Positions 8,321 through 16,909 of a stretch of DNA of 64,000 nucleotides are shown here, in pieces. The stretch covers positions 62,001 to 126,000 of the forward strand of contig NZ_JBEQCT010000007.1 of NCBI RefSeq assembly GCF_046054155.1, in the 5' to 3' direction. Positions within the stretch are counted from its first letter, which is position 1; every line of letters starts with the position of its first letter. Origin of the DNA: Celerinatantimonas yamalensis (GTDB lineage Bacteria > Pseudomonadota > Gammaproteobacteria > Enterobacterales > Celerinatantimonadaceae). The position numbers were made by a program, and so were the translations under genes. The notes below the pieces were generated by a model that was given only the letters and a program-made list of their open reading frames with translations, did no database searches and was not told the DNA's origin.

Positions 8321-9499
8321 ATGAGAACGATTCCGAACTCATTGATTGATCAAGCAGTTGCATGGCGTCATTGCTTTCATGAGATACCTGAAATTGGTTT
8401 GCAAGAATATAAGACGTCTGACCGGTTGGTTCAGTTATTGACCGAGTGGGGGCTTGATGTTGAAAGCGGCATTGCCAAGACCGGAATTGTCGCTACCTTG
8501 AAAAATGGTGAAGGGCCAAGCATCGGATTAAGAGCCGATATGGATGCATTACCGATCAATGAGCAGAACGAGTTTGCTCATTGTTCTGTTCATCCTGGCT
8601 GTATGCATGCCTGTGGTCACGATGGTCATATGGCGATTATGTTAGGGGCTGCGTATCACCTGAGTCGGACCCGACAGTTTCATGGAACAGTTTATTTTAT
8701 TTTTCAGCCCGCCGAAGAAAATGCTGGAGGTGGTCGGCTCATGGTTGAAGAGGGTTTGTTTGATCGATTCCCGATGGATGCTATCTATGCGTTGCATAAC
8801 TGGCCGGGGCTTAAAGCCGGGGAAGTGATGGTTAATCCTGGCGTGATGATGGCCTCTCACGATAGCTTTCGTATTACCATTAAAGGGAAAGGATGCCATG
8901 CTGCGATGCCTGAATTGGGGCATGATCCCATTATTGCGGCGAGCGAACTTATCGGAGCTTTGCAGACGATCCTTTCACGGCGAGTTGCATCACAGAATAA
9001 TGCCGTACTCAGTGTGACCCAAATTCATGCTGGGGATGCAATGAACGTGATCCCCGAACAGGCGGAGATTGCAGGGACACTTCGATGCCTGCAACCAGCG
9101 GTTCGGAATCAGATTATTACAATAATGGAATCATTTATAAGTCACTTTTTGAAGCCATTTGGAGTTGAAGGTGAATTGAGTTGGATCTATGGCTATCCGG
9201 CGACTGAAAACGATCCTGATAAAGCCGAATTACTCAAACAAGCCGCTATTGCTGCTTTAGGTGACTCATCAGTACATTGGGATCAACCTGCATCGATGGC
9301 TGCAGAGGATTTTTCATTTATGTTGCAGGTTTGCCCTGGCGCTTATTGTTGGCTGGGTGCTCAAAGGGGAGATGAACCCTCTATTTCTTTACATCATCCC
9401 GGGTATGACTTTAACGATGACATTATTGCCAACGGTATTCAGATCTGGGTGTCTTTGGTTGAACAATCATTAGTAATGAGCGGACAGGAGAATTCATGA
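8321..9499 (+). CDS. M20-family amidohydrolase (N-acyl-amino-acid / hippurate hydrolase type)
   Basis: This metal-dependent amidohydrolase of the M20D group has 392 residues and is probably cytoplasmic, having no signal peptide. Seen motifs: GLRADMDALP at about 69-78, MHACGHDGHM at 95-104 (metal-binding Cys and His), QPAEENAGGG with the catalytic Glu-Glu, HNWPG, and a C-terminal AAEDFSFM with the last metal ligand. It is preceded by GGAGAG and overlaps the next gene by ATGA. Family members remove acyl groups from N-acyl amino acids, hippurate or IAA conjugates. With the importer and the reductase-like enzyme next door, deacylation of an imported N-acyl amino acid is a fair inference. Confidence 0.88.
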   Translation: MRTIPNSLIDQAVAWRHCFHEIPEIGLQEYKTSDRLVQLLTEWGLDVESGIAKTGIVATLKNGEGPSIGLRADMDALPINEQNEFAHCSVHPGCMHACGHDGHMAIMLGAAYHLSRTRQFHGTVYFIFQPAEENAGGGRLMVEEGLFDRFPMDAIYALHNWPGLKAGEVMVNPGVMMASHDSFRITIKGKGCHAAMPELGHDPIIAASELIGALQTILSRRVASQNNAVLSVTQIHAGDAMNVIPEQAEIAGTLRCLQPAVRNQIITIMESFISHFLKPFGVEGELSWIYGYPATENDPDKAELLKQAAIAALGDSSVHWDQPASMAAEDFSFMLQVCPGAYCWLGAQRGDEPSISLHHPGYDFNDDIIANGIQIWVSLVEQSLVMSGQENS

Positions 9500-10293
9500 G
9501 TCAAATTCATTTTATCGGGGCCGGACAGATGGCTGAAGCGATGCTGAGAGCGGCTATCTCACGCGGGCAAATGGCTCCCGCCTGTTTTACGCTAAGTGAT
9601 ATCAACGCACAGCGTGTGACAGAGCTACAGGCTCAATATCAGCTACCCTCTCCAATGAGTGACGAACAAGCCATTGTCGATGCTGATTATATCGTGATCG
9701 GTGTCCGTCCTCAGGATGATATCGCATCCGTTGTCGCTAAAATCAGCCAACTAAATCAAAGTGCAACGGTGGTGTCGATTATTGCTGGGGTCACGCTGGC
9801 AACATTAAGTCAGTTATTCGGTGGTAACCGTCCCATCGCACGGATTATTCCAAATACACTGACAGATACTGGCTATGGATATAGTGGTGCCGTTTTAAAT
9901 GAACTTGTACAAAAAGAACCCTTACAGCCTTTTTTAGAAAGTTTTGGTAAGGTGATGTACATCGATGAGCGCATGCTGGATATTTTTACCGGATTCGGCG
10001 TTGCCGGGGTGAACTATGTCTACTATTTCATTGAGTCACTTGTTGATGCCGGTGTGCTAGCTGGATTACCGAGGCCTCAGGCAAAAGACACCGTTTATGA
10101 AAATCTGGTCGGCGCTGTTGAAATGCTAAAAATCAGTGGTAAGCATCCACGCCAGTTATTGGATATCAATAATTCTCCGGCAGGCGTGGGTATGCATGGG
10201 CTTTTTGAACTGAATAACAGTGATTTTGCAGCTAGTTTGCAGCGTAGTGTTCTGGCAGCAGTGAGACGCACGACCGAACTTGCCAACGAATAA
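9496..10293 (+). CDS. Pyrroline-5-carboxylate reductase-like enzyme
   Basis: This is a 265-residue NAD(P)-dependent oxidoreductase of the ProC fold. The Rossmann motif FIGAGQMAEAM is at 6-16, then VIGVRPQD and IARIIPNT follow as in P5C reductases. The C-terminal dimerisation domain carries the family signature in altered form: where ProC has SPGGTT or SPGGAT, this protein reads SPAGVGMHG (227-235), so the conserved Thr is Gly. FTGFGVAGVNYVYYF replaces the usual SGSGPAY segment. It is translationally coupled to the M20 hydrolase. It is therefore probably not the housekeeping ProC but a relative acting on another cyclic imine or related substrate. Confidence 0.82.
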   Translation: MSQIHFIGAGQMAEAMLRAAISRGQMAPACFTLSDINAQRVTELQAQYQLPSPMSDEQAIVDADYIVIGVRPQDDIASVVAKISQLNQSATVVSIIAGVTLATLSQLFGGNRPIARIIPNTLTDTGYGYSGAVLNELVQKEPLQPFLESFGKVMYIDERMLDIFTGFGVAGVNYVYYFIESLVDAGVLAGLPRPQAKDTVYENLVGAVEMLKISGKHPRQLLDINNSPAGVGMHGLFELNNSDFAASLQRSVLAAVRRTTELANE

Positions 10294-10318
10294 ATAATAT
10301 GCAGCTTGCATATGATCA

Positions 10319-10346
10319 ATCAGTCACTTCGGTGGCTGATTTTTAT
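10319..10346 (+). terminator. Rho-independent terminator of the VOC-M20-reductase operon
   Basis: ATCAGTCAC and GTGGCTGAT form a 9-bp stem (one G-U pair) around a TTCG tetraloop, followed by TTTTTAT. It lies 26 bp after the reductase stop codon and marks the operon end. Confidence 0.85.
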
Positions 10347-10558
10347 ATTTATTTATTAAATATTGGGGTTAACTAAATGTCTATCTGAAAGTGGCGAGAT
10401 GGCTATTTTGTGCGATAGCGGATCGACAGAAAACGTCCCACGATGTCCTGCATTCATTGAATAATTGCTGATTTCTACCCTCGTGACAACCCGTTGAAAG
10501 CTAATCAAAAATGCCTAGATAATAGTGGAATGTTTTACATTTATTTAACTTCACACCG

Positions 10559-11281
10559 CTACATTACTTCTTTTACACCGCTACGAATCAGTGCGTAATT
10601 GACAGGAAATGCCGTCACAAAACCACAGTACATAGCCAGTTGAATCATCAACCAAAAACTCGCAGAGTCAACCACTAAAGGCGTTTTAAGCACATGGGCA
10701 AACCAATAAAAATGAGCGAAAGCCATAAACCCATACATGCCAACTTGCCAAGAAGCTAATGATAAAAAATCAGCTTTTAAAGCCGCCCAAAAGGCTTCCC
10801 TCACGCCAATCTGTCGCATTGGTTTGATGGATAAATATTGAAAAATAATACCGATGATAAACGCTAGAATAAAATCGACGATCCAAATAGCAAAAATTTT
10901 ATCCGCAAAGACGGTTTGCCAACCAAACCAGACGGCAATTGTCGGAACAAAAAAAACCAAACTTTCAGCGATGATGTCCCCTAAAGTACAGCCACTGCCA
11001 CAGTGCAGCACGCCTTTACTCACTTGAATCACCGTTGGCTTAGATACTGTATGCTCTGTTTTATGATGCATATGATGATGTGAATGATCGCTCGCTCGGC
11101 CATGCTGAAGATAAAACCAGATGATTAAAAGATGACCAAATAAAGCACATAACGGCCACACCCAGTTCATCACAGCCATATGTTGTGGATGACGATAAGT
11201 ATCCCAACGCAAATAAATAGCGGTTATTCCCCCTAACCCAATAGAGATCCAAGCTAATGTAGATAACCAAATCGGTATCAT
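10559..11281 (-). CDS. DUF4396-type integral membrane protein
   Basis: The 240-residue protein has roughly six membrane segments and resembles DUF4396 proteins. The hallmark segment HCGSGCTLGDIIAESLVFF lies at about 93-111. A His-rich cytoplasmic or periplasmic loop (HSHHHMHH at about 67-74) precedes it. Cys-x-x-x-Cys plus clustered His suggests binding of a metal such as copper, but this is inference, since the family has no established function that I know. The start at 11281 follows AAGGAG. It stands alone on the minus strand, with its own upstream region facing the AraC gene. Confidence 0.75.
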   Translation of the reverse strand: MIPIWLSTLAWISIGLGGITAIYLRWDTYRHPQHMAVMNWVWPLCALFGHLLIIWFYLQHGRASDHSHHHMHHKTEHTVSKPTVIQVSKGVLHCGSGCTLGDIIAESLVFFVPTIAVWFGWQTVFADKIFAIWIVDFILAFIIGIIFQYLSIKPMRQIGVREAFWAALKADFLSLASWQVGMYGFMAFAHFYWFAHVLKTPLVVDSASFWLMIQLAMYCGFVTAFPVNYALIRSGVKEVM

Positions 11282-11640
11282 CGATGCACTCCTTAGACAG
11301 ACGGCTAAACTTGTATATCGAACTATAATTGCAACAAGTTAAGCAGAAAAATGCAAATTTAGCCGGTGAGATGACCCATCGCATCGTGATTTGTATTCAT
11401 TTTATTTTTCTGATCAATAGATAAACCCTAAAGATTATCAATTCATCATACTCGTTCACTTCATGAGGGCAACACGGCTTTACACACAAAAACGGCTAAC
11501 ATGAGACAGGAAAATGCGCGTTAAGTTACTGGCACAAGCTCAAGTGAATAACTAGAAATATCCGCAATATTGTCCAATCTTTTTTACTGGGAATTCGCTA
11601 GTCTGTCCTTATCGTTTTAAGCAATTCGCGGGAGGTTGTG
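11282..11640. other. Divergent spacer between DUF4396 gene and AraC gene
   Basis: No gene is seen. The stretch should contain promoters for the minus-strand DUF4396 gene and the plus-strand AraC gene. The AraC gene is preceded by GGAGG at 11631-11635. No distinct operator repeat was recognised. Confidence 0.4.
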
Positions 11641-12468
11641 ATGTCGACAGAAAATCGGTTTCAGTTTGTTAAAAGCGCCGATCTTGATGAAATGATATTG
11701 CTTGAGGCATCTATGAGCGACTTTTCATACGGGATTCACGCCCATGAAGAGTTTTCTTTTGGCGTGACGTTATCGGGCCGACAGGACTTTTTTGCGCTCG
11801 GAGAACATCACAAAAGCTACTCTGGCAATGTAATTATATTTAATCCAGAGGATGCTCACGATGGTCATTCCGGTGGTGACGCGACGCTTCACTATAAAAT
11901 GTTGTATATTCATCCTGATCAACTATTACCTCTGTTGCAAAGTACCGGCATTCACCGAACACAAAACTTTCGAATAAAGCACACCGTACAAGACAATATT
12001 GTGTTAAAAACGCATATTTTACGTTTAGCGGCTTTAGTTGAAAGTCACACATCTTCGGCACTGGAATACACTTCGGCTTTGTTTGAATTTGCCGAATACT
12101 TGGCACACCAAAAAGGTGTTCAGCTTGAATCTAAACGTCACTCTAAAGATCCTGTGTTTGAACGTGTACGCGAATATCTGCATACCCATGTAGGAGACGA
12201 TGTGTCGCTTGATCAATTGAGCCAAGTAGCACATCTGTCAAAATATCATTTGCTGCGCTGTTTTAGAGCTTATTTTGGCATGACACCCCATCAATATTGG
12301 CAGAATTACCGTGTTAATCGCGCCAAAGAGGCTCTAAAACAGGGAATGCCATTAGCCGATGTGGCTTTTACTTTTGGCTTTACCGATTTAAGTTATTTTA
12401 ATCGTCGCTTTAAGCCGATGTTTGGTCTCACACCTTATCAATTTAGACGAACGTTACTGCACACTTAA
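11641..12468 (+). CDS. AraC-family transcriptional regulator
   Basis: A 275-residue regulator with an N-terminal cupin-type sensing domain (HAHEEFSFGVTLSG at about 32-45 and the FNPEDAHDG segment) and a C-terminal double helix-turn-helix. In the latter, SLDQLSQVAHLSKYHLLRCF and PLADVAFTFGFTDLSYFNRRF are the two recognition units and GLTPYQFRR the usual ending. A GTG at 11638 would add one residue, but GGAGG is only two bases from it, so ATG 11641 is preferred. It lies 66 bp before the LysE-type exporter gene on the same strand. AraC-LysE pairs of this kind commonly couple amino acid sensing to export. Confidence 0.88.
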   Translation: MSTENRFQFVKSADLDEMILLEASMSDFSYGIHAHEEFSFGVTLSGRQDFFALGEHHKSYSGNVIIFNPEDAHDGHSGGDATLHYKMLYIHPDQLLPLLQSTGIHRTQNFRIKHTVQDNIVLKTHILRLAALVESHTSSALEYTSALFEFAEYLAHQKGVQLESKRHSKDPVFERVREYLHTHVGDDVSLDQLSQVAHLSKYHLLRCFRAYFGMTPHQYWQNYRVNRAKEALKQGMPLADVAFTFGFTDLSYFNRRFKPMFGLTPYQFRRTLLHT

Positions 12469-12534
12469 CCGTATACCAAGACTTAACCTATCTACTGACA
12501 TCTAATTTTATCAAAATATCTTTGAGGGATCGCT

Positions 12535-13119
12535 ATGCTTGCAATACTCATCTATGCCTTGGGTGTGATGTACAGCCCAGGTCCTGCGAACATGCTTGCA
12601 CTTTTTGCTGGCGTAAACGGACAAGGTTGGCGCGCCTTTACCTATTGTGTTGGCGTAGGGCTTGCTATGCTGATTTCATTTCTGCTGATTGGCTATCTTG
12701 GCAGTGAGCTTATTCCGATTAAATATCAATCGGTTATTGCCATTATTGGAGGGTGCTATATCGCCTATCTTGGTGTAAAAATTCTCAAAGCAAGTTTTCA
12801 ACAAAAAGCTCCTCGGCTAAAAGCCACGACGGTGAGCTTTAGGACCGGCCTTATTTTGCAACTTTGTAACCCTAAAGCATTCGTCGTAATTATACCTATT
12901 GTGAGCGTGCAATTTCCACGAATGCACATCGAAGGAGGGCTGATAGCTATTTGGTCATTTGCACTTTCCATCATGGCATGTGGCGCACCATGCCTATATT
13001 TATTGGCAGGGGCTCGCCTTAAAAAAGCGGCGATGAATCCTCATATAATGGCATGGGTAAATCGCATTATGGCATTGTTGTTATTCTATGTTGCTTATCG
13101 ATTTATTTTCAGTGATTGA
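12535..13119 (+). CDS. LysE/RhtB-family amino acid exporter
   Basis: This 194-residue inner-membrane protein has about six hydrophobic segments. The N-terminal LysE hallmark is present as YSPGPANMLALFAGVNGQGW at about 13-32, and FRTGLILQLCNPKAFVV at about 103 matches the second conserved block (GL..Q..NPKA). Family members export basic or neutral amino acids or analogues by proton antiport. GAGGGATC precedes the ATG. The preceding AraC gene is its probable regulator. It converges with the GNAT gene with no gap. Confidence 0.88.
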   Translation: MLAILIYALGVMYSPGPANMLALFAGVNGQGWRAFTYCVGVGLAMLISFLLIGYLGSELIPIKYQSVIAIIGGCYIAYLGVKILKASFQQKAPRLKATTVSFRTGLILQLCNPKAFVVIIPIVSVQFPRMHIEGGLIAIWSFALSIMACGAPCLYLLAGARLKKAAMNPHIMAWVNRIMALLLFYVAYRFIFSD

Positions 13120-13593
13120 CTAGCCAATCTTCCGCTGCATGATATATTGAGGGCCCACTGGGCCGCCTAAATACAATTTGCCAGACGCTTCAAAACCACA
13201 TTTACGATAGCATTCATACGCAGCCTTATTTCGACAATTAACGGTCAATTGAAGCTGCTCAAATCCCGGATAATTAGATTTTACGTAGCAAGGTAAAAGG
13301 TTAATCGCTTGACTCGCAAAACCTTGACCCTGAAAACGTTGATCAACCAGTAATGCCCTAACACCCATCGCCTTACTGGTACTAAAATTATAGGTTTCTG
13401 AGTAGGACAAATCTAATAGAAAAAAACCCACTACGTTGCCATGAGCAACGATTAAGTGGGGATGTTCATGTTGCTCTAATGTTGATACGACTGTCGCAAT
13501 GTTTCCTACCGTAAATTCCGCCTGTTCGGGTTTGACACATAATAGATTTGTTTCATGTTCTCTTTGAGTGCTGTATTTTTCTATTGATACCAT
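13120..13593 (-). CDS. GNAT-family N-acetyltransferase
   Basis: The 157-residue protein has the acetyl-CoA-binding motif A as ALLVDQRFQGQGFASQAI (R/Q-x-x-G-x-G/A pattern) and a C-terminal NKAAYECYRKCGFEASG block typical of small GNAT enzymes. The start at 13593 follows GGAGG six bases upstream; the frame open to 13671 adds an unlikely Cys/His-rich leader. The substrate is unknown. It converges with the LysE gene, sharing its 3' boundary. Confidence 0.85.
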   Translation of the reverse strand: MVSIEKYSTQREHETNLLCVKPEQAEFTVGNIATVVSTLEQHEHPHLIVAHGNVVGFFLLDLSYSETYNFSTSKAMGVRALLVDQRFQGQGFASQAINLLPCYVKSNYPGFEQLQLTVNCRNKAAYECYRKCGFEASGKLYLGGPVGPQYIMQRKIG

Positions 13594-13734
13594 GTGTATC
13601 CTCCAGACAAGATTAACGCTTAACACGTGTTCACACTGATCGCTACAATGGCAAACCCAAGTACTATCCACTCGCAGATTCGCCAGAACGAAGCTATTTT
13701 GCTGACGGCGAAACGCCTATGGTGTATGCACTAA

Positions 13735-14808
13735 TTAGCCATTGTCTTTGTTAGTACTTCCTTGCTGTGGCATACCCTGTACTATTGGCACGAATCGGGT
13801 CGACTCAAAAAAATTGAGTAACCGGTGCATCAAATAACAACACATCAGCCCGAAAATAGCCGCCACCGCAACGCTACTAAAACGGTATAACGCACTAAAA
13901 ATCATCCCCCCATTGGGGGTTAAATATTGACCGAATAAGATCCCAGTGGTCGTCATCGCCGAAAATCCAATTCCTGAAGCGCGCCCCTCTTTGAGATGAG
14001 CATGACAAAACCAAAATATTCCTAGCCACAACAAAGGGGTATATAGCAACAGCGAGTTATTATGATCATACAATAACAGCTGTACCGCGATCCCAAACCC
14101 CACACCAATCAAGACTCCCGTCGTACGATAGCGTGCATAGGCCAACGAGCCATTCCAATGCATGGGAAATAACAATAAAATTGTCGTCACCTGCGCTGAT
14201 AATGAGTCTTTAAGATCCAATACTTGAAAAGCTAAAAAAGATACGGTCGCAATCACCGAACCCATCAATACTTCATGGCGTACTCGCTGTTTATTTTTAT
14301 CGCTCGCAGGCGGCGCTCCAGGAGGCTTTGATGGGGGCAGCAACCACATCATCAACGCGGCAATAGCGCTGGTGATAATGCTTGCCCAAATATTATTGGC
14401 GATCATATCATTCACATCAACGCTCTGATAACTAGCAAAATGCAGCATCACACTAGCATATAGCGCACCGTTACCGCCAAAGGTCATCCATCCTTTTGCC
14501 ATCATTAAAAACCAAAACACAAACATCGCAAAAGTTAATAGCGTCATGATGATAGGACGCGACCCAAATATACCGCTAATAAGGCCAACTTGCAGTGCAC
14601 CGACCAGTGATGAGCCAATATTCTGCACGGCCGATTTCCAATTAAAAACTGGAATAATGCCTAACAATAACACTGGGGTCACCGTGTAGAAAACACCGAA
14701 GTTCCAATCCATCGTTTTACAAGCAATAAATCCTAACACACAACCAAATGCGACCCGCAGCATGCGCCGCAATTCATCATCATTAAGTGAACGTTGCCAT
14801 AACTGCAT
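13735..14808 (-). CDS. DUF2955 (FUSC-like) inner-membrane protein
   Basis: A membrane protein of about 357 residues with two blocks of four to five hydrophobic helices separated by a Pro/Lys-rich cytoplasmic loop (PPSKPPGAPPASDKNK at about 161-176). This architecture matches DUF2955 proteins, relatives of the aromatic-acid efflux (AaeB/FUSC) group. It follows the HlyD-type gene by 9 bp. TAGGAG favours the second of two adjacent Met codons. With the membrane fusion protein upstream it likely forms an efflux assembly for organic acids or drugs. Confidence 0.82.
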   Translation of the reverse strand: MQLWQRSLNDDELRRMLRVAFGCVLGFIACKTMDWNFGVFYTVTPVLLLGIIPVFNWKSAVQNIGSSLVGALQVGLISGIFGSRPIIMTLLTFAMFVFWFLMMAKGWMTFGGNGALYASVMLHFASYQSVDVNDMIANNIWASIITSAIAALMMWLLPPSKPPGAPPASDKNKQRVRHEVLMGSVIATVSFLAFQVLDLKDSLSAQVTTILLLFPMHWNGSLAYARYRTTGVLIGVGFGIAVQLLLYDHNNSLLLYTPLLWLGIFWFCHAHLKEGRASGIGFSAMTTTGILFGQYLTPNGGMIFSALYRFSSVAVAAIFGLMCCYLMHRLLNFFESTRFVPIVQGMPQQGSTNKDNG

Positions 14809-14817
14809 CATTTACTC

Positions 14818-15885
14818 CTAATAAACGTAATGGAGTAAACTAATTGCATGGATCTGCATTGAGGCAATCCAGCGCATCCATGTTGATTCAGGGAGCAATT
14901 GCACCGTCGCTCGCCCGCCTGATGCTAATCGGGGCATGCCAACAACCTTTAGATGAACCCGCAGGCGCTGCGCGTCACGCACCCACCTTGTCGAGTTGGT
15001 AGGCGTTGCCAACAATCCATTCGCTTGAAATTGACCACTGCTTACGCCTGCATCAATCCCAGTGACTTGGGCGTCGTAAATCATGCCTGGTTGCCCATCA
15101 AATGCTACCAATGCTTCAGATCCGGCGTGGATATGCCGTAAATTTTTCTCTCGAAAATCTGCGATCACATCCGTTTTATCCGCCACAATAGCTAACAAAG
15201 GCTGACCGACTTTAGCGGTTGCCCCAGGTTGTAGTTGCAAATTAGTGACCACACCATTTTGTTTAGCAACGACGCTCGTATAGGATAAATTCAACTGGGC
15301 AATATCTTGTTGATTATCAGCTTGCTCAAGTAGCAAGTTGTCCTCACCTAACTGACCACGCTGCGTTTGTAACTCTAACAATTTCGCTGCTGCAACATGA
15401 ACCGCCGCTTTAGCTGTTTGTAAATCACTCTCCGATTGATCGGCTTTGGATGAAGAGACGACATGTTGGCGATAGAGCTTTTTAATTCGCGCCTCTTCTC
15501 GCTGGTTTTGTGTTAACACCGCTTGGGCCGACTCAATATCGGCTTTAGCTGCAACGATTGAAGCATCTAGTTGTTGATTGGTTAAAACGGCTTGACGGCG
15601 CGCTAACTGCGCTTTTTTAAGCGCTAACTGATAGGATCGAGGGTCAATCATAAACAGAAGCTGCCCAGCATGAACCACTTGGTTATTATGCACCATCACA
15701 TGCGTCACGGTTCCGCTCACTTCGGCGCTAATCTGAGTCACAGGGCGCTCCACCATAGCCTGCGGCGTCACTGGCATTTTGATGTCAGAAATCAAATAAT
15801 AGACAAAGAAAATAGTAAATAATATGCTAACTCGTCTGACCCAACGGCTAAATTGCTGGTCAGCGGTTAATGTTTTTTTTCTCAT
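14818..15885 (-). CDS. HlyD/EmrA-type membrane fusion protein
   Basis: A periplasmic adaptor anchored by one N-terminal membrane helix (about residues 17-33). A split biotinyl-lipoyl domain follows (VEVSGTV-like SAEVSGTVTHVMVHNNQVVHAG at about 54-75), then a long Ala/Gln-rich coiled coil (about 85-190), then a beta-barrel region (LQLQPGATAKVGQPLLAIV). At 355 residues it has normal length. Together with the DUF2955 protein it would bridge the inner membrane to an outer-membrane channel encoded elsewhere. It is 12 bp downstream of the SlyA-type regulator, implying one autoregulated transcript. Confidence 0.87.
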   Translation of the reverse strand: MRKKTLTADQQFSRWVRRVSILFTIFFVYYLISDIKMPVTPQAMVERPVTQISAEVSGTVTHVMVHNNQVVHAGQLLFMIDPRSYQLALKKAQLARRQAVLTNQQLDASIVAAKADIESAQAVLTQNQREEARIKKLYRQHVVSSSKADQSESDLQTAKAAVHVAAAKLLELQTQRGQLGEDNLLLEQADNQQDIAQLNLSYTSVVAKQNGVVTNLQLQPGATAKVGQPLLAIVADKTDVIADFREKNLRHIHAGSEALVAFDGQPGMIYDAQVTGIDAGVSSGQFQANGLLATPTNSTRWVRDAQRLRVHLKVVGMPRLASGGRATVQLLPESTWMRWIASMQIHAISLLHYVY

Positions 15886-15897
15886 AAATTCCGTAAG

Positions 15898-16362
15898 TTA
15901 AATAGTTTTATCAAGCTGCAAAGCGTTACTGGCTATGTGTTCAAGTACTTGCTCGAACTGTTGCAACTGCAATTGATCAATATCGACGAGTAGCGCTTGA
16001 CGAATCGTCAAAATGCGCTGTTCAATCTCGCCTAATATTAGCGAGCCAGATTCGGTTAACAACACGATACGAGCACGCTTATCGTGTTGACTAATTTGAC
16101 GATGAATATAGCCTTGTTGTTCAAGTTGACCGAGCGTTCGCATCAATGATGCCAACTCTATTTGTAATGCCTCAGCCAAGCGTTTTTGCGTAACTTCACC
16201 GTCGAGGTGCGATAACTTCCAAAGTGCTGTCCAGCGTGGATGGCTTAACCCGAGTGGATGTAAACAACGGTCCGCAACGCTATGCCACAACCGACTGACT
16301 CGCCCTAATTTTTCACCAAGCGCATGATCCATCAATTGTTCTTTAGTTGGATTGGTTGCCAC
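15898..16362 (-). CDS. MarR/SlyA-family transcriptional regulator
   Basis: A 154-residue winged-helix regulator: HPRWTALWKLSHLDGEVTQKRLAEALQIELASLMRTLGQLEQQGYI covers helices 2 to 4, and DKRARIVLLTESG is the wing. LGRVSRLWHSVADRCLHPLGLSHPRW closely follows the SlyA pattern. A GTG start at 16362 is supported by AAGG seven bases upstream. As first gene of the slyA-hlyD-DUF2955 unit it probably controls its own operon and responds to phenolic or lipophilic ligands. Confidence 0.88.
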   Translation of the reverse strand: MATNPTKEQLMDHALGEKLGRVSRLWHSVADRCLHPLGLSHPRWTALWKLSHLDGEVTQKRLAEALQIELASLMRTLGQLEQQGYIHRQISQHDKRARIVLLTESGSLILGEIEQRILTIRQALLVDIDQLQLQQFEQVLEHIASNALQLDKTI

Positions 16363-16796
16363 TTTTTAGCCTTTGTGTTTGTTTAAGACGTAGCATTATA
16401 ATTAATTAGCAAGCTAAGTAAATAGTGCGATCGTCATTAACTATTTACATTTTATATCGAGAGATTGAACGACTATTAGCTCGTATTGATGTGAAAAATG
16501 AGCAGAGGCGAAATTCGAATGGTCAAAACGTATACCGGAGTGAGTCAATAAGCATGGGCTAATCCGGCTATAGGGACCGTAACGTTCAGATAACCGTTAG
16601 TGAATTCCCAGCGTTTACTCACTTATTCACCGCGATGTAAAATAGTAACGTGCGTCCTGCTTTCCTAAGCTCGCACCTTCACTGCCAAAATGGTCCTAAT
16701 CGATTGACCGATCCATCCTAAAAAAAAGCGTCTCAAGTCGTGTTAATCCATCGCAATCGTGAGGCCAAAGTGACTACATTGTTCTAAGATATAGAT

Positions 16797-16815
16797 GAGA
16801 ATAACAATCATTTAT
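16797..16815 (+). promoter_or_regulatory. Candidate Fur box upstream of bacterioferritin operon
   Basis: GAGAATAACAATCATTTAT agrees with the 19-bp Fur consensus at 13 positions by hand count, including the AATCATT core. It lies about 30 bp upstream of the -35 of the promoter assigned to the bacterioferritin genes. Iron-dependent control of bfr genes is well known, but binding here is inference. Confidence 0.45.
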
Positions 16816-16844
16816 ATAAATAATTGATTTACATCAAGTTGCAT

Positions 16845-16873
16845 TTGGCGTTTTTGTGAGCTTTCTGTATAAT
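16845..16873 (+). promoter_or_regulatory. Sigma70-type promoter of bacterioferritin operon
   Basis: TTGGCG at 16845-16850 and a perfect TATAAT at 16868-16873 are separated by 17 bp, placing transcription start near 16880, about 30 bases before the first bfr ATG. Confidence 0.6.
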
Positions 16874-16909
16874 TAATATTCACACTTAGTGAACACACCG
16901 AGGAATACG

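Larger units (their letters stand above)
16363..16909. other. Long spacer before the bacterioferritin genes
   Basis: There is no recognisable gene in the left two thirds. The segment next to the minus-strand SlyA gene should hold its promoter (an AATTAATTAGCAAGCTAA-like AT-rich patch near 16395-16415). The right end holds the Fur-box-like sequence and the promoter of the bacterioferritin operon listed separately. Confidence 0.4.
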
